In this document: piece after piece, positions 1-11,441 of the stretch | Layout of the letters: each line of letters begins with the position of its first letter | How positions within the stretch are numbered: the stretch's first letter is position 1 | Assembly: GCA_009767595.1 (NCBI GenBank) | Contig: VSDK01012998.1 | Location: forward strand, 261,760 to 325,759 | From: Symbiodinium kawagutii | Taxonomy: Eukaryota; Sar; Dinophyceae; Suessiales; Symbiodiniaceae | Reading direction: 5' to 3' | DNA length: 64,000 nucleotides | Notes under the pieces: model-generated | The model's database searches: none | Told to the model about the DNA's origin: nothing | Seen by the model: only the letters and a program-made list of their open reading frames with translations | Made by a program: the position numbers and the translations under genes

Positions 1-540
1 TAAATTTATTTATATTTATTTTATAATAATATATTATTTAAAATAAAGAATAATTAATAAAATTAATTATATTTAAAAATATAATTAAAAAAATATATAT
101 ATATATTATTTATAAAGATACATTCATATAAATTATTAATATTTTAAAATAATTAATTTTATTTAATTAATATTTATTTAAAAAAAATATATATATAATA
201 ATATATTAAATATTTTTTAAAAATAATATTAATATTTATAAATTAAATTATATATATATATATAATTTAATTATTTTTTTTATAAAAAATAAATATATGT
301 AAGGTCAGGAGTAGATATATAAATTAGTATAATAATTATTTTTTTTAAAATATTTAATAATATATAAATATAAAAGAAATTAAAAATAGGAGGTTTTGGG
401 AATAATTAAGATTAGTAAGGATTTAGTAAGGGAGGTCGGGGGAAGGATTTTCCTTAATAATTAATCTATTTTATTATTTATAATTATTTATATTTTTTAA
501 AATGTTATATTTGGTAATTATTTGCTAAAATAAGAATAAT
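1..540. other. Extremely AT-rich block, no gene seen
   Basis: The first 300 bases contain almost only A and T, and the next 240 remain strongly AT-rich apart from a few G-runs near 395-450. From about 600 the sequence takes on the mixed composition of the rest of the window. No open frame, RNA gene or recognisable organellar gene could be read. It could be a low-complexity island, an organelle-derived insertion, or a misjoined contig end. Confidence 0.7.
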
Positions 541-807
541 TTTAGCTAGTTGATGCTAGCTTTTGTGATATATAGTTGATTTTTATCATTGAAGAGATTT
601 TGCAAGTCGAGAACGGGCAGCCAATTCAGCTTTAAGATGCCTGATACGAAGGTGTTGCTTGCACATGATATAATCATTGCTAGCCATTGATATCCATGCT
701 AACAACATCAACAACCAATATCTAGCAACCAGTAGCTATAACCATCATTAAGCATCACAACCACCATCAACCATCACCATCCGCCATTGATTAACACCAA
801 AAATCAA

Positions 808-1086
808 TCAACCCACCATTGACCAAGGCAACTTGCAGGGCCTGATCTGCTTGCTTTGGGTTGCCAGTCGTCTCTGGAGAAATTCCACCATTTCTGTGAG
901 ACCTGGAGGCAACTCCTGAAGCTCTGAGCAACATCTGGGAGCTCTTGGACCCCTCCAAGATCCTTCAGCCCTTAGCTCCAAACAAAATGCACTGGGAGCA
1001 GTCTCGGCTTTGGCCGCTCGCCATGCATCCTGACACCAGGTGTCAAAAATCAAGAAAACTTGGCGCTTCAAAAGCTGAATTCGCAC
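808..1086 (-). CDS. Candidate exon, unknown product
   Basis: An open frame of about 90 codons has a plausible protein-like composition, with mixed charged and hydrophobic residues, an amphipathic C-terminal part (motif EMVEFLQRRL) and a stop at the low-coordinate end. It has no ATG at its upstream end, so it would be an internal or terminal exon of a minus-strand gene. No family is recognised. The opposite strand is also open over part of this stretch (945-1280), so coding status is uncertain. It would share the strand of the genes further right. Confidence 0.25.
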   Translation of the reverse strand: MRIQLLKRQVFLIFDTWCQDAWRAAKAETAPSAFCLELRAEGSWRGPRAPRCCSELQELPPGLTEMVEFLQRRLATQSKQIRPCKLPWSMVG

Positions 1087-1286
1087 ATTTCACAGCCTGC
1101 GTGGGTCCCTGCAGCGCAGCGGCAGCAGCAGCTGGATGCCAAGCCTGGAGAATGCTGATGCAATCAGTAGCCAAAGTCAATTTCAACAGCAAATGCATTT
1201 GTTGGTGTGCAACTTCTGAATTACGCATTATTGGAGTGTTGCAAGTAGTTTTTCAACCACAACTTGCCAGAAGTATGTAATGTCAA

Positions 1287-4186
1287 TTTCAACAGCATCA
1301 AACCTAGATACACATTGCAAATACTTTGTTGTCTTGGAGCCCTGCTGCAAATGCCATCTGCTGGTTTGCCGGAGAGCTTTGGCCGCTCAAGTAGTCCTGA
1401 AGATATCATGACTTTTCATACCTGGACATGAGCATCAGTTCCTCTGCAATATCTCTGTTCCGGGGACACTCTCAAAAGGTTCAGTCCAGTGGAGGTCCAT
1501 TGTCTGCAAGTCTTTTCGCCAGTTGTTGCAGCAAAAGTTGATAGGCATCCTCAGTTGAATCGTAACGGGGTGATCTAAACATGATTGGCTCAGTATAGAC
1601 ATCCTATCAAAGATATGTGGGTCCTTGGTTTGTCACGACATGATGCTTGGCTCAGAAGATCGAAGACATCCTGTCACTCTGGGGCCGAAACTTCCTGGAG
1701 CGGACCTGGTTCCTGCCAATCATTTAAGGACTTGTCACAACAACATTAGTTATATCATACATACAGTTTTTGTAGATAGAGATTGAGAGTGATTCGAGAT
1801 TATCATGTCTCTGAACAAAAAGAGATGATAACAACTGATCATATACAGTATATACACTCATAGAAATACACTCATAATACATCTTTGTGTAAATTAAGAC
1901 CTGTATGATGAAACTTGGAAAAACACCCAAACGATCCACATCAACCAGTGTCCTTTTCCTTGGACACAGAACTTGGAGCTGTGCCTTGCAGTTCCACCAG
2001 TTCCATCAGTTCGCAAGTGCAGTGTCACAAGTGCGCCACGCGGTGGCGCCGGCTTCGGTGCAGTTGGTAGGAGCCTTTCAAGGAGATAAAACAGGAAGAT
2101 TCAGACTATGAAACGAATATGAAATGAATATGAAAGAATCGAAGGAACATCAACACACTCAAAAGTCAGAAGCTCGCAACACGGCATCAAGGCATATCAA
2201 GGTTGGCACTCACTGGTCTTGGACGTGGGAAGGTATGATGCAAGTAATGTTGACCTTGGCTGGATGTCGTATCACATCGCAGATCTCACCATCATCAGGT
2301 TGCTCAGCCCATGGCGGCTCTTGCTGTCGTTGCCCAGGCTGCCGGCCCTGCTTGCCATGAGCAAAACTTGGGATTTGGTCATGGCAGATCCAGGGGAGTT
2401 TCAGAAGTGTTCAAAAATCCCGAGAAGATATGGAGTTTGTGGATGATTCGATGAGCTTCTGGATGCTTTAATGATGTTTAATGACTTTGTGGCTGTTTTG
2501 CGGCACATTTTTGGTTTGATAATCAACCAGGCCTCCAGTGCTGATCTGCCGGCCAACTCAGGCCGTTTGGTCCTGATGAGACCGGGTGTGCACAACTCCT
2601 AGCTTGCCATCGGCAGCTCTCCTGGGTTGTGGCTCGAACAGCGATGTCGGATGTGCTTTGATTCCAGACTCCCTGGACCTTTGTAGAGCATACCTGCCAA
2701 TTTCGCTTAGAAATTCTGGCATAAACATGTGTAAACATGCCATGCGAGGCACTTCATTGCCAACAAGAACTCCCGTCGCACTGCTCGTGTGTTTTCCAGA
2801 AAGATTCAGATGGAACTTGTTGAACAGGTGACGCCTGTGCGGCGAATCTTGAAATCTGTCAAGATTGCCAGCAATGCAAATCTAACAAAATCTGTAAACT
2901 CAATTGCCTTTGGTCGCAGCTTTGGTTCCAAGCCTCAATGAAAATTGAAGGACAACTGAACTTGGAAACTACTCAATGAGGATAGCTATTGAATAACCTA
3001 ATCACTAATGCTCGCTGTAAGCACACCAATTTTGGGTGTGCATATCTTTTTCTTGGTGGACACCAGCAAATGTCGTGAAATGCTGTCAGGTTCTGAGGCA
3101 TGCTGCTCCAGAGTGGAGTGCCAGGTGCTAGTGCTACCTCATCCCCATCGTAGCAGGGTCCCATCCACACATCACAGCTTCAGCGCATGGCAAATGTGCA
3201 CGAACGGCGGCTCAATCCCAGGTGCGATACCTAGGCCCTAGGCGCTGTGTCGGCCCTTTTCACTGAGGTTGCGCCCGCTGCTGCTTTGCCGCTGTCGTCG
3301 TAGTGCTTTCCTCGTCTTTGACTTCGCGCGGCATGGATGAATGCGCTTTCCTATGCGCGGACATGGTCGGCTTTTAGTTCTTCCACCAACCCCACGAGGC
3401 AAATGAGGTGAAGGAAAGCCAGGTACATGAGGCAACCGTCAATCACGGTCCCCCAATTTAGGATAATTTAGGGGGACATATGATGGGGACAAATACCACA
3501 GGTGAACAAACAATTGATGAGAATCAAAGCTGGGCACATGTCGGGGAAGAAGGATGATGGGAGACAAAGCCAAGAACCTGCATGAAAGGCTGGGTTTCTA
3601 GGATTTCCTGGGCCTGGTCCCGTCCCCCAAACAAAGGAGTTAGTTATGCTGAAACATGGAGAACGCAGGAAGCTGGCACTACCTCTCGTGAATTTGGCAC
3701 TGACATGCAGTGACATAGAAGCACGGTGCAACTCTGTCTAAATTCTCAAGCTAGCAGCCATGAGCAGAGCTGGGGGTCCTCTTTGTTCGGCGCCCAAGCT
3801 TCGACCCGTTCGTTGCCGGGACAACAGTGTACCTCGCCCAAATCATCGTTGTATGTTGTCAAGGCCGGGAACTGCTCAGGCAGTTGCAAAAATCGGGACG
3901 GTTAATGCATCAGCAGTAGCATGTTGCTATAACACCTGCATTTACATTGTTACAGAGCCTGTGCAAAACTGCAACCCCAAGGACTCAGCACCACAATTGA
4001 TGGAAATGATGAGGACGCAAATTCAAGATCCTGCTTCTTTTTCGTCTAGCGGCATTTCAGAATTTCCGTCTAGATATGCATTTATGCATTGGCTTGCTTA
4101 GCAAGCAGATACTGCATGGTACGAAAATTTGAAGCTCAATGAGTACAAAGTCTGCTGGCCATCTTGGGAGAAACATCCCGCTGCTG
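1287..4186. other. Intergenic stretch, no supported gene
   Basis: Short open frames occur on both strands, none longer than about 113 codons and none with a recognisable motif or good splice borders. Positions 3230-3420 are GC-rich without further structure. Nothing else stands out up to the 3' end of the first MATH-type gene. Confidence 0.5.
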
Positions 4187-5926
4187 TCAAGCTCTTCGCT
4201 TGCTACGGGGTGACGATGTCAGTGGTCTGTCCATCACTGGTGGAAGAAGATGAAATATTGAAGCCATGCCTTTCTCAGGGGTCCCAGTGTCGAGCGTCTG
4301 ATGGATCAGAGAAGGCTCAGAAGCATGCTGTGCTTCTTCAATTTCCAAAACCAGATTCACCGATTGATCCTTTGGGTCAATGATCGTTCCAAGCTGGGCA
4401 AAGTCTAACCGGCCCAAGAAATCTCGTCCAGAAACTGAATAATTGGGCTTTGAGCGGCACCCTCGTGCGGCCCAAAGCCAACACCGCGGCCAACTGCGAT
4501 TCTGTGCTGCAAGAGGACGGCTCACAAAGACAGAACAGTAACCGGGCGATGCACCCGGAAAGCCCAGAGGGTAAAATTGTAATTGCATGCCCTTGAGACC
4601 GGCAGCATCGAAGGGTAAACTTTGAAAAAAGTTTACACGCGCACGGAAAACATCCTGATGCTCAACAAAAAAAGGCCCCTGAATGCGCCAGTGGAAACGG
4701 CGGATGCCTGAGTGGGCCACATCCACTCTCATCTGCAGCCTGGAATCCATTAACTCGAGCAAGCGATTGTTACAGTAATTTTGCATCAACAGGGTGCCAT
4801 ATGTCTCGGGTTCCACCTTTTCAACCGCCGCTATGGACTCGAGGATTTGAACTCCACAGTGCAGCAACCCATCAGTGCTCTTTTGTTTCAGGATGGAATC
4901 AAATGAGTTCATTTGCTTCAAGACGCATGGTGTCTTGCCGTCAAAGCTGTGACATAAGATCTCCGATTCGCGCCCCAAAAAGAATTTGAAAACCAGCTGC
5001 AACCCAGCAAAAGCCCAGAAATGCAAGGAGACTTCGTCTCCTGAAGAACTGCTAGAGACATGCGCTCGCAGCTCCAATTGCAGACCGCTCACGCCGGCAG
5101 CCTCAAACTGCGGGGAAAAGAGACTGGTTGGCACGTCACCTCCAGCCGCCCGTCTGATGTCATCAATATGCACATGCCATTCCACCTGTCGCGCGGCAAA
5201 GCCAGAGACTCTACGACAAAGGCCATCAAGTCGGAGGGTCTCACCCTGCAAAAATTTCACGTCATCGTAGACATTACCTAGATTGTCCAGCTGACTTGTC
5301 AACCTGTCCACATGCTCACTCTGACTCTTCAAATCCTCTAGTTTGGGAGCTAGGTCAGCTAGCTTCCTTTCACAATCATCACGGATGATCTTCATTTCCT
5401 CTCGCAAGCCCCCTTCCAAATCAGAAATTTTGAAAGTGGAACTCTTCATTTCCTGCTGCAAGCCATCTTCCACAGCAGAGATTTTGGAAGTGGAATTCTT
5501 CATTTCCTGCCGCAAGCCCTCTTCCATAGCAGAGATTTTGGAAATGGAATCCTTCATTTCCTGCCGCAAGCTCTCTTCCACAGCAGAGATTTTGGAAGTG
5601 GAATCCTTCATTTCCTGCCGCAAGCCCTCTTCCACATCAGAGATTTTGGAATCATTGGAATCTAGTTTGCTCTGCAAAGCGTCATGACCTTTTTGTGAGG
5701 CCTCGAACTCCTCCTGGAGCCTTTGCAGCTGCTCAGCAAGTTGGGAGTGGTTGTTTTGCACATCCTTTAGCATCTCTAGCATAGAGGCTGCCACGTCTGT
5801 CACCTTCTTTTCACATTTTACTTCGTTTTTCTCTGTTTTTTCTTTCAAATCGAACACCTCGTTCATCACATGTGTCAGCTTCGCTTCAATCTGCCTCCAC
5901 CGATCATCAGCCCAGTCAGCAGACAT
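4187..5926 (-). CDS. Coiled-coil protein with two MATH/TRAF-like domains (copy A)
   Basis: This 579-codon frame encodes a long coiled coil (about residues 10-240) followed by two regions resembling MATH/TRAF domains. The first, at about 247-370, begins VEWHVHID and contains GLQLELR. The second, at about 409-535, begins RFHWRIQ, contains GMQLQFYPLGFPG and YCSVFVS, and ends LVLEIEE. Residues 93-183 hold five copies of an 18-residue repeat of the form SKISxVEEGLRQEMKDST, encoded by a 54-bp minisatellite. MATH domains usually bind peptide ligands beside an oligomerising coiled coil, as in TRAF proteins; no RING or zinc finger is visible. The frame stays open and protein-like upstream of the ATG (DVDFGNPWARSFASG), to about 6045, and this extension is conserved in copy B, so the true start probably lies in an earlier exon. 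The last residues differ from copy B. Function is unknown; the domain call is from sequence pattern only. Confidence 0.75.
   Translation of the reverse strand: MSADWADDRWRQIEAKLTHVMNEVFDLKEKTEKNEVKCEKKVTDVAASMLEMLKDVQNNHSQLAEQLQRLQEEFEASQKGHDALQSKLDSNDSKISDVEEGLRQEMKDSTSKISAVEESLRQEMKDSISKISAMEEGLRQEMKNSTSKISAVEDGLQQEMKSSTFKISDLEGGLREEMKIIRDDCERKLADLAPKLEDLKSQSEHVDRLTSQLDNLGNVYDDVKFLQGETLRLDGLCRRVSGFAARQVEWHVHIDDIRRAAGGDVPTSLFSPQFEAAGVSGLQLELRAHVSSSSSGDEVSLHFWAFAGLQLVFKFFLGRESEILCHSFDGKTPCVLKQMNSFDSILKQKSTDGLLHCGVQILESIAAVEKVEPETYGTLLMQNYCNNRLLELMDSRLQMRVDVAHSGIRRFHWRIQGPFFVEHQDVFRARVNFFQSLPFDAAGLKGMQLQFYPLGFPGASPGYCSVFVSRPLAAQNRSWPRCWLWAARGCRSKPNYSVSGRDFLGRLDFAQLGTIIDPKDQSVNLVLEIEEAQHASEPSLIHQTLDTGTPEKGMASIFHLLPPVMDRPLTSSPRSKRRA
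5390..5660 (-). repeat. 54-bp coding minisatellite (18-aa coiled-coil repeat, 5 units)
   Basis: Five near-identical 54-bp units lie inside copy A, each encoding 18 residues with the core KIS-x-x-E-x-x-L-x-x-EMK. Eighteen residues equal five turns of an alpha helix, so units can be gained or lost without breaking the helix phase. The paralogue at 8012-9598 has only one unit here. Confidence 0.9.
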
Positions 5927-6597
5927 CTGCCCTTTGGCAAGAGGTGCAGTGGCGGCTCTTGAGAGAACGTGCTGATTTCCACTGGCAAAACTTCGAGCCC
6001 ACGGATTGCCAAAGTCTACGTCAAGCCGAGATCTACATGTTGTTGATCAACGTGTATGAAATACATCTGGCAAAAAGGGCTTGACGGACGCCTTCCACAG
6101 CTCAAAAAAAGCCTCTGAATGCTACTTTGAAGGGTCTTTATGGGTGGCCATTTCAATCTCAAATCTTTTTTCCCTGGAGGCCCTGGAGCCTGGAGCCTTG
6201 CCCTTGCAGCCTTGCCCTTGCAGCCGGCTCCCCAAACCCGTCCGCCCAGCTGTTGAAAACCTTTTTTTCCTACGTCCCAACCTGGCGGCCCAATCAGAGG
6301 TGGCTAGCCGTAACCAGGATTCGCATCTTCAATGTTTCCGAGATCGTTGGTTTCATTCCAAACCTTTGCAAATGGAGACTACAAACTACAATCCTGGTCG
6401 CACAACGCTTTCCAGCATACTGGTTTGGCATTGGTTCCCTGATATATTATCTGCAAATATTGGAGTCAACCACCCTCAGAAATACCTTGTGCATCTCATC
6501 GCAGTCTCCACTATACATCTTCTGTCCTTCCTTCGTTCGCCCAAAAAAAACTCAGTAGGTTTCGGGAACCGAGCTGGGGCCAAACGAAGCGTATGAT

Positions 6598-8064
6598 GAG
6601 TTCGAAAAAATCTCTCGCGAACTGTAGGTTCATGACATGAAAGGCCATTGAAGGCTGAACTCCTTACAAAAACCTTTTGTGCGACTCCCAAACATGTGTG
6701 AATCATTCAAAGCAGGCAATGAACGGCTGCGTGGATTCATTCTTTTTGAGAAGAGTTGGAGGTATTAGTTCACCAGTTCGAAGAAAACCCCGACAAGCGT
6801 TCATCCACCAAGCGCAGCTTCTTTGATGAGCTGAACAGATCTGAACAGTGGATCACCCCATACACCAAGAAAACAACAATTCTGCACCGGATATGATGCG
6901 CTGAAAGTACTTTGGCCATACAGCGAGAAATGGACACACCAGCTACGTAGATTCTTAAGGGCTGGATTATGCATTGAAAACACACGGTTCCTCAAGTCTT
7001 GCTTGGCGAGCACAGGGTGGTCGTAAGTCATCCAAATGATGGGTAGTCCTCAACCATGCAATAATGATCATCACACATTGATGCAAATTGGCTCAGCTGA
7101 ACCTCTGGTTTTAGGGGTACATTATCTGTGGGCAATTCCATTAAAATCTGCCAAAAGACCAGAGAAAGGCAACTCCACGACTCACTACTATACTTTGATA
7201 TATTTTGTACTACCATTGAGCATGCAATTTTCGAGCTACCCTGGTCCCAACTTCAGTATGCTCCTGCCTCACAGTTCGCAGAACTGCTTTGGGTTCGTGA
7301 GACTTGCCTGGAGCAAGGTAGTAAAGCCACTGAAAAGTGACAACAGAAACACCCAAGTTCTGTGGGTCCCCCAATCCATCCCGTAACCAATTCTGTATAC
7401 ATTATGGCATTTTAATTTTCCCCAGTTCTCTTCCTGTGTCTGAGTGTTTTGTTGGCAGCCATCCACAAATACCAGCAGCATCGAGTCCCACACCGTAGAG
7501 GCTATGAAGACTCCTGAGCACAGCAAAAATGGATGGGACGACGGTATGCCATGAATTTGTTGAAATGGGCAACACAGGAGCCAACCATGAACGCAGGACC
7601 GGAACCTCCCGCGTCTGCAGCACTCTTTTGCTATCAACGGGAGATGCGCCGAATCTATCCGAATCTGGGTTTATCTGACGAAGCAACAAAGCGAGTTGAA
7701 AATCAAGTCTTGCTGCCGCACGCTTCAAATAACTGAAAGTGCAACTCAGCAAAACAATGCAAACAAGAAAACCATGCGTAACCAACCTTGAAGCCTGAAG
7801 ACTTAGTCTTCGGATTCTCCAGACTGACAATGCTGCCAGGCCTGCACAAGTTGGTCAGCTCCTTCTTTGCAGCTGAAACTCACGTCCAGCTATGCCCTTT
7901 GGCATAGCACCATGGCAAAATGTGCTTGCTTAGCAGGCAAATCTTAAGTACAATAAGTATTCATTAACATACATACTGTTGAGATCTCTTCGACGATTCG
8001 ATGTATGTCAGTCATCTTGACATAGGCACTCGTTGTCCACCTCTTTGCTTGCCACGAGGTGGCT
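6598..8064. repeat. Spacer duplication, copy 1
   Basis: This spacer matches 11442-12813 over nearly its whole length with few substitutions. Copy 1 carries about 90 extra bases near 6929-7015. The duplicated unit includes the broken TIR-type terminal exon and the 3' end of a MATH-type gene, so the locus grew by tandem duplication of gene ends plus spacer. A 142-codon minus-strand frame (7402-7830) is also repeated, but the three differences I can see between its two copies all change the amino acid, which argues against selection on it. Confidence 0.9.
7803..7872 (-). pseudogene. Orphan terminal exon of a HEAT/TIR-type gene (copy 1)
   Basis: The minus strand reads CKEGADQLVQAWQHCQSGESED then a stop. 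It matches the C-terminus of the TIR-containing protein at 12889-14931, which ends KEVADQLVQAWEGCPPGESED. An AG dinucleotide directly precedes the match, so this may be a true terminal exon whose upstream exons were lost or lie far off. The body of the TIR-like domain is not found upstream of it. It is either a duplication relic or an alternative 3' exon. Confidence 0.75.
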
Positions 8065-9598
8065 GTGTCAGTGGTCTTTCCGTCGCTGGAAGTTTGATTC
8101 CAGTGGGACTAACTGAGGCATGGAAGCCATGCATCGTGGCAGGGAACTCGGTGTCGAGTCTCTCATAATGAATCCCTGAGGCCTCATAATCTTTCTGCCT
8201 CTCTTCAATTTCCAATACCAAATCCACCGATTGATCCTTTGGGTCAATGATCGTTCCAAGCTCGGCAAAATTTAATCGCCCCAAAAAATTTTGCAGGCGC
8301 ACTTCTTCGGGCTCAGCCTTCAGGCGGGACCCTTGACGTGCCCCAAGCCAACAGCGCGGCCAACTTCGCTGCGGCTCTGTGATGGGACAGCTCACAAAGA
8401 CGGAGCAGTAACCGCTCCGTGCCCCTGGAAAGCCTCCTGGGTAAAAGACTAACTGCATGCCCCTAATACCAGCCGCATCGAAGGGCAAACTTCGGACACT
8501 GAAAACACTCTGACGCTGGATGAGGAAAGGCTCTTCAATGCGCCACTTGAACCGGTGCATGCAAGGAGGGGTCAAATCCACTCTTGTGCGAAGCCGGGAT
8601 TGCATTAGCTCGAGCAAGCGATTGTTCAAGTAATTTTGCATCAACAGGGTGCCATATGTTGAAACTGATGGTTTCGCTGCAATGGGATCTATCTCGGTAT
8701 GTACTTTTTCAAACACCGCCAAGGACTCGAGGATTTGAACTCTAAAGTGCAGCAACCCGTCGCCGGTTTTTTGTTTCAGGATGGAGTGAATTGAGTGTGT
8801 TTGCTTCGAGCCACATGGTGTCTTGCCATCAAAAGTGTGACATAAAATCTCTGGTTCGCTTCCCAGGAAGAGTTTGAAGACCAGCTGCAATCCAACAGGA
8901 CCATAGAGATATAAGGAGACCTCTTCTCCCGAAGATCTTGAGGGGGAACATGCTCGCAGCTCCAATTGCAGACCGCTCACGCCGGCAGCCTCAAACTGCG
9001 GGGAAAAGAGACTGGTTGGCACGTCACCTCCAGCCGACCGTCTGATGTCATCAATATGCACATGCCATTCCACCTGTCGCGTGGCAAAGCCAGAGACTCT
9101 ACGACAAAGGCCATCAAGTCGGAGGGTCTCACCCTGCAAAAATTTCACGTCATCGTAGACATTACCTAGATTGTCCAGCTGACTTGTCAACCTGTCCACA
9201 TGCTCACTCTGACTCTTCAAATCCTCTAGTTTGGGAGCTAGGTCAGCTAGCTTCCTTTCAAAATCATCACGGATGATCTTCATTTCCTTTCGCAAGCCCC
9301 CTTCCACATCAGAGATTTTGGAATCATTGGAATCTAGTTTGCTCTGCAAAGCGTCATGACCTTTTTGTGAGGCCTCGAACTCCTCCTGGAGCCTTTGCAG
9401 CTGCTCAGCAAGTTGGGAGTGGTTTTTTTGCACATCCTCTAGCATCTCTAGCACAGAGGCTGCCACGTCTGTCACCTTCTTTTCAAATTTTACTTCGTTT
9501 TTCTCTGTTTTTTCTTTCAAATCGGACACCTGGTTCATCACATGTGTCAGCTTCTCTTCAATCTGCCTCCACCGATCATCAGCCCAGTCAGCAGACAT
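8012..9598 (-). CDS. Coiled-coil protein with two MATH/TRAF-like domains (copy B)
   Basis: This 528-codon frame is a paralogue of copy A. The first 90 residues are nearly identical, as is the block from MKIIRDD through the first MATH-like region (VEWHVHIDDIRR). The second MATH-like region is more diverged (RFKWRIEEPFLIQ, GMQLVFYPGGFPGARSGYCSVFVS). Only one unit of the 18-residue coiled-coil repeat is present. It has about 15 extra residues between the MATH-like regions (TEIDPIAAKPSVS) and a different tail ending PRGKQRGGQRVPMSR. The upstream open extension (DVDFGNPWARSF) is conserved to about 9710, beyond which the copies diverge, suggesting an exon border. Intact frames in both copies argue that both are or were recently functional. 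Likely a cytoplasmic scaffold or adaptor, by inference only. Confidence 0.75.
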   Translation of the reverse strand: MSADWADDRWRQIEEKLTHVMNQVSDLKEKTEKNEVKFEKKVTDVAASVLEMLEDVQKNHSQLAEQLQRLQEEFEASQKGHDALQSKLDSNDSKISDVEGGLRKEMKIIRDDFERKLADLAPKLEDLKSQSEHVDRLTSQLDNLGNVYDDVKFLQGETLRLDGLCRRVSGFATRQVEWHVHIDDIRRSAGGDVPTSLFSPQFEAAGVSGLQLELRACSPSRSSGEEVSLYLYGPVGLQLVFKLFLGSEPEILCHTFDGKTPCGSKQTHSIHSILKQKTGDGLLHFRVQILESLAVFEKVHTEIDPIAAKPSVSTYGTLLMQNYLNNRLLELMQSRLRTRVDLTPPCMHRFKWRIEEPFLIQRQSVFSVRSLPFDAAGIRGMQLVFYPGGFPGARSGYCSVFVSCPITEPQRSWPRCWLGARQGSRLKAEPEEVRLQNFLGRLNFAELGTIIDPKDQSVDLVLEIEERQKDYEASGIHYERLDTEFPATMHGFHASVSPTGIKLPATERPLTQPPRGKQRGGQRVPMSR

Positions 9599-9719
9599 CT
9601 GCCCTTTGGCAAGAGGTGCAGTGGCGGCTCTTGAGAGAACGTGCTGATTTCCACTGGCAAAACTTCGAGCCCACGGGTTGCCAAAGTCTACGTCAAACCG
9701 AGATCATTCTCTGAATCTC

Positions 9720-11441
9720 CTGCTGCATGTGCCATGTGAATCTCATCGCAGTCTCCACTATACATCTTGTGTCCTTTCTACCTTCGTCCAAAAACTCAGT
9801 AGGTTTGGGGAACCGAACCGTTACCGGACCGAACAAACAATAACCCATCAATATCCGAAACGATGCGTATGATGGGGGAACTGCCCTGAACCCAACCGCC
9901 CCCGGAGCAACTGGGAAGGAACTGTTGGAAATTCATGAGGAACCGCCGCGACCGTCTTAGTTAGGAACGCCATCTCACTGTATTTGTTTTTGTGGGCGAG
10001 CTTCAAAGACAAATGGGAGACAACAAAAGGTGTGAAGAAAGAAAAAAAACCTGGAGCCCAAGAAAAGACACTTATTTCAGGAGAAGAAGGGTCAAGAAAG
10101 GGGGAAGGAAAGAGAGCGGAGCCAAAGCCCTAGGATGTTAAAGGGGATCCTAAGCTAAAAACGCTTGTCAAATATTGTCAAATATAGCGCTCACATGCAC
10201 TCACCACACACGTTTTGTTTTCTTCGCTGCCCCTCAATAAGCAAAACCAAATCTCTCCGTCCATGCGAGGTGTTCTCATGAGTGACTATATGCAAAACCG
10301 AACCAAAGCGAAAAACTCGGAACTGCCCCGAAACCGCTCCACAAAACGAAAAATCGAACTGAAACAATACTCAAAAACGCCGGGTGGCCTCCCAGTCGTA
10401 GGTGGACAGTTGCCATCTTGGCCTGAACTCAAATCACTCACCACAGCAACTTTGGAATGTAATACTGTTCGCCTTGCCCCCGCATACCCCAGTGGCATAA
10501 ATCGGAGACAAAACAGGCCCAGTCTTCTTTGAAAGATGCTGCCCTGCATTCTTACACTTTCACGGAAAATGTGTCAATTGCGAGTTGTCTGACATGATCA
10601 AGAAGCTGAGAGATAACGCAAGGGCACCCCGGCACAGAAATGTGCCAACGCAAGCGCCAAGATGCGCCAAGAACACCAGAAACAAACGCGCAACGTATCA
10701 AGACTTGACCGCAATCAATTGTTATTGGTTGGTTGCGCGAGAATTGTTGCACTTGAATTACTTTTGAACTGTGCAAGAAAATTGATTGGCATTTCCCGAT
10801 GCAAGAATCAACATCCATGGCCGAAGGATGCTAGGAGCATGCTTGTCACAAGCTTTCTCCTCAAAAAACACCTAGTTTTCTGAATCCATTCACCGTACAG
10901 ATCTTAAGCTGGGGATCTACCTTCTCAATATCTCAATGTAAGATTTGAACTCGGTGGCAGTTGGACCATGTCCTGTCAACTTGGTGATCTGAGCATTCCG
11001 AATTCCACATGGCATCGGTGAGGCAAATGGGCGTTGGTCAAAATTCTTTGTTCCGGGAATGACCATTTTGTTTTTTGTGCATGGTAGAAAAAATCATGCC
11101 AGCCATGGTAACAATATATTAGCTTGGCAATCAAACTACAAATTAGGAATGGTTCTGTTTTTGGTCACCTCTTCTTCACACACCTTATCTGTCCATGTCA
11201 GGATCTCCCTGAACAGTTTTCGCTGAATAGGAGGGCACGCTTTGCTATCCTTGCTTTTGCCCCGGCCGGCCTTCGCAAAACTTTTAAGATTGGGAATCCA
11301 TGATCAGGCTTGCTTTGCCTTGGATTTTCCCATGAGAGAACCTAGTACATTACCACTCAAAAGCTTGGAACGGCACTAGCACATATTTGTTTTCAAAACA
11401 CTAAGCAACTAACTTTCGCAAAAGCCATATCTCTTTTGCGC
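9720..11441. other. Spacer between duplicated units
   Basis: The first 150 bases (9731-9875) match the sequence upstream of copy A (about 6480-6600), with extra bases, and so belong to the duplicated unit. The remainder has short open frames on both strands with no motif, and no repeat or RNA gene I could identify. Confidence 0.5.

Noticed and set aside
5343-5687. Plus-strand frame of 114 codons with internal repeats
   Set aside because: It is the antisense of the 18-residue coiled-coil repeat of the minus-strand MATH-type gene.
7402-7830. A 142-codon minus-strand frame also present at 12151-12579, as a conserved gene
   Set aside because: The three differences I can see between the copies all change the amino acid, there is no motif, and the whole spacer is duplicated, so the repeated frame is explained without coding.
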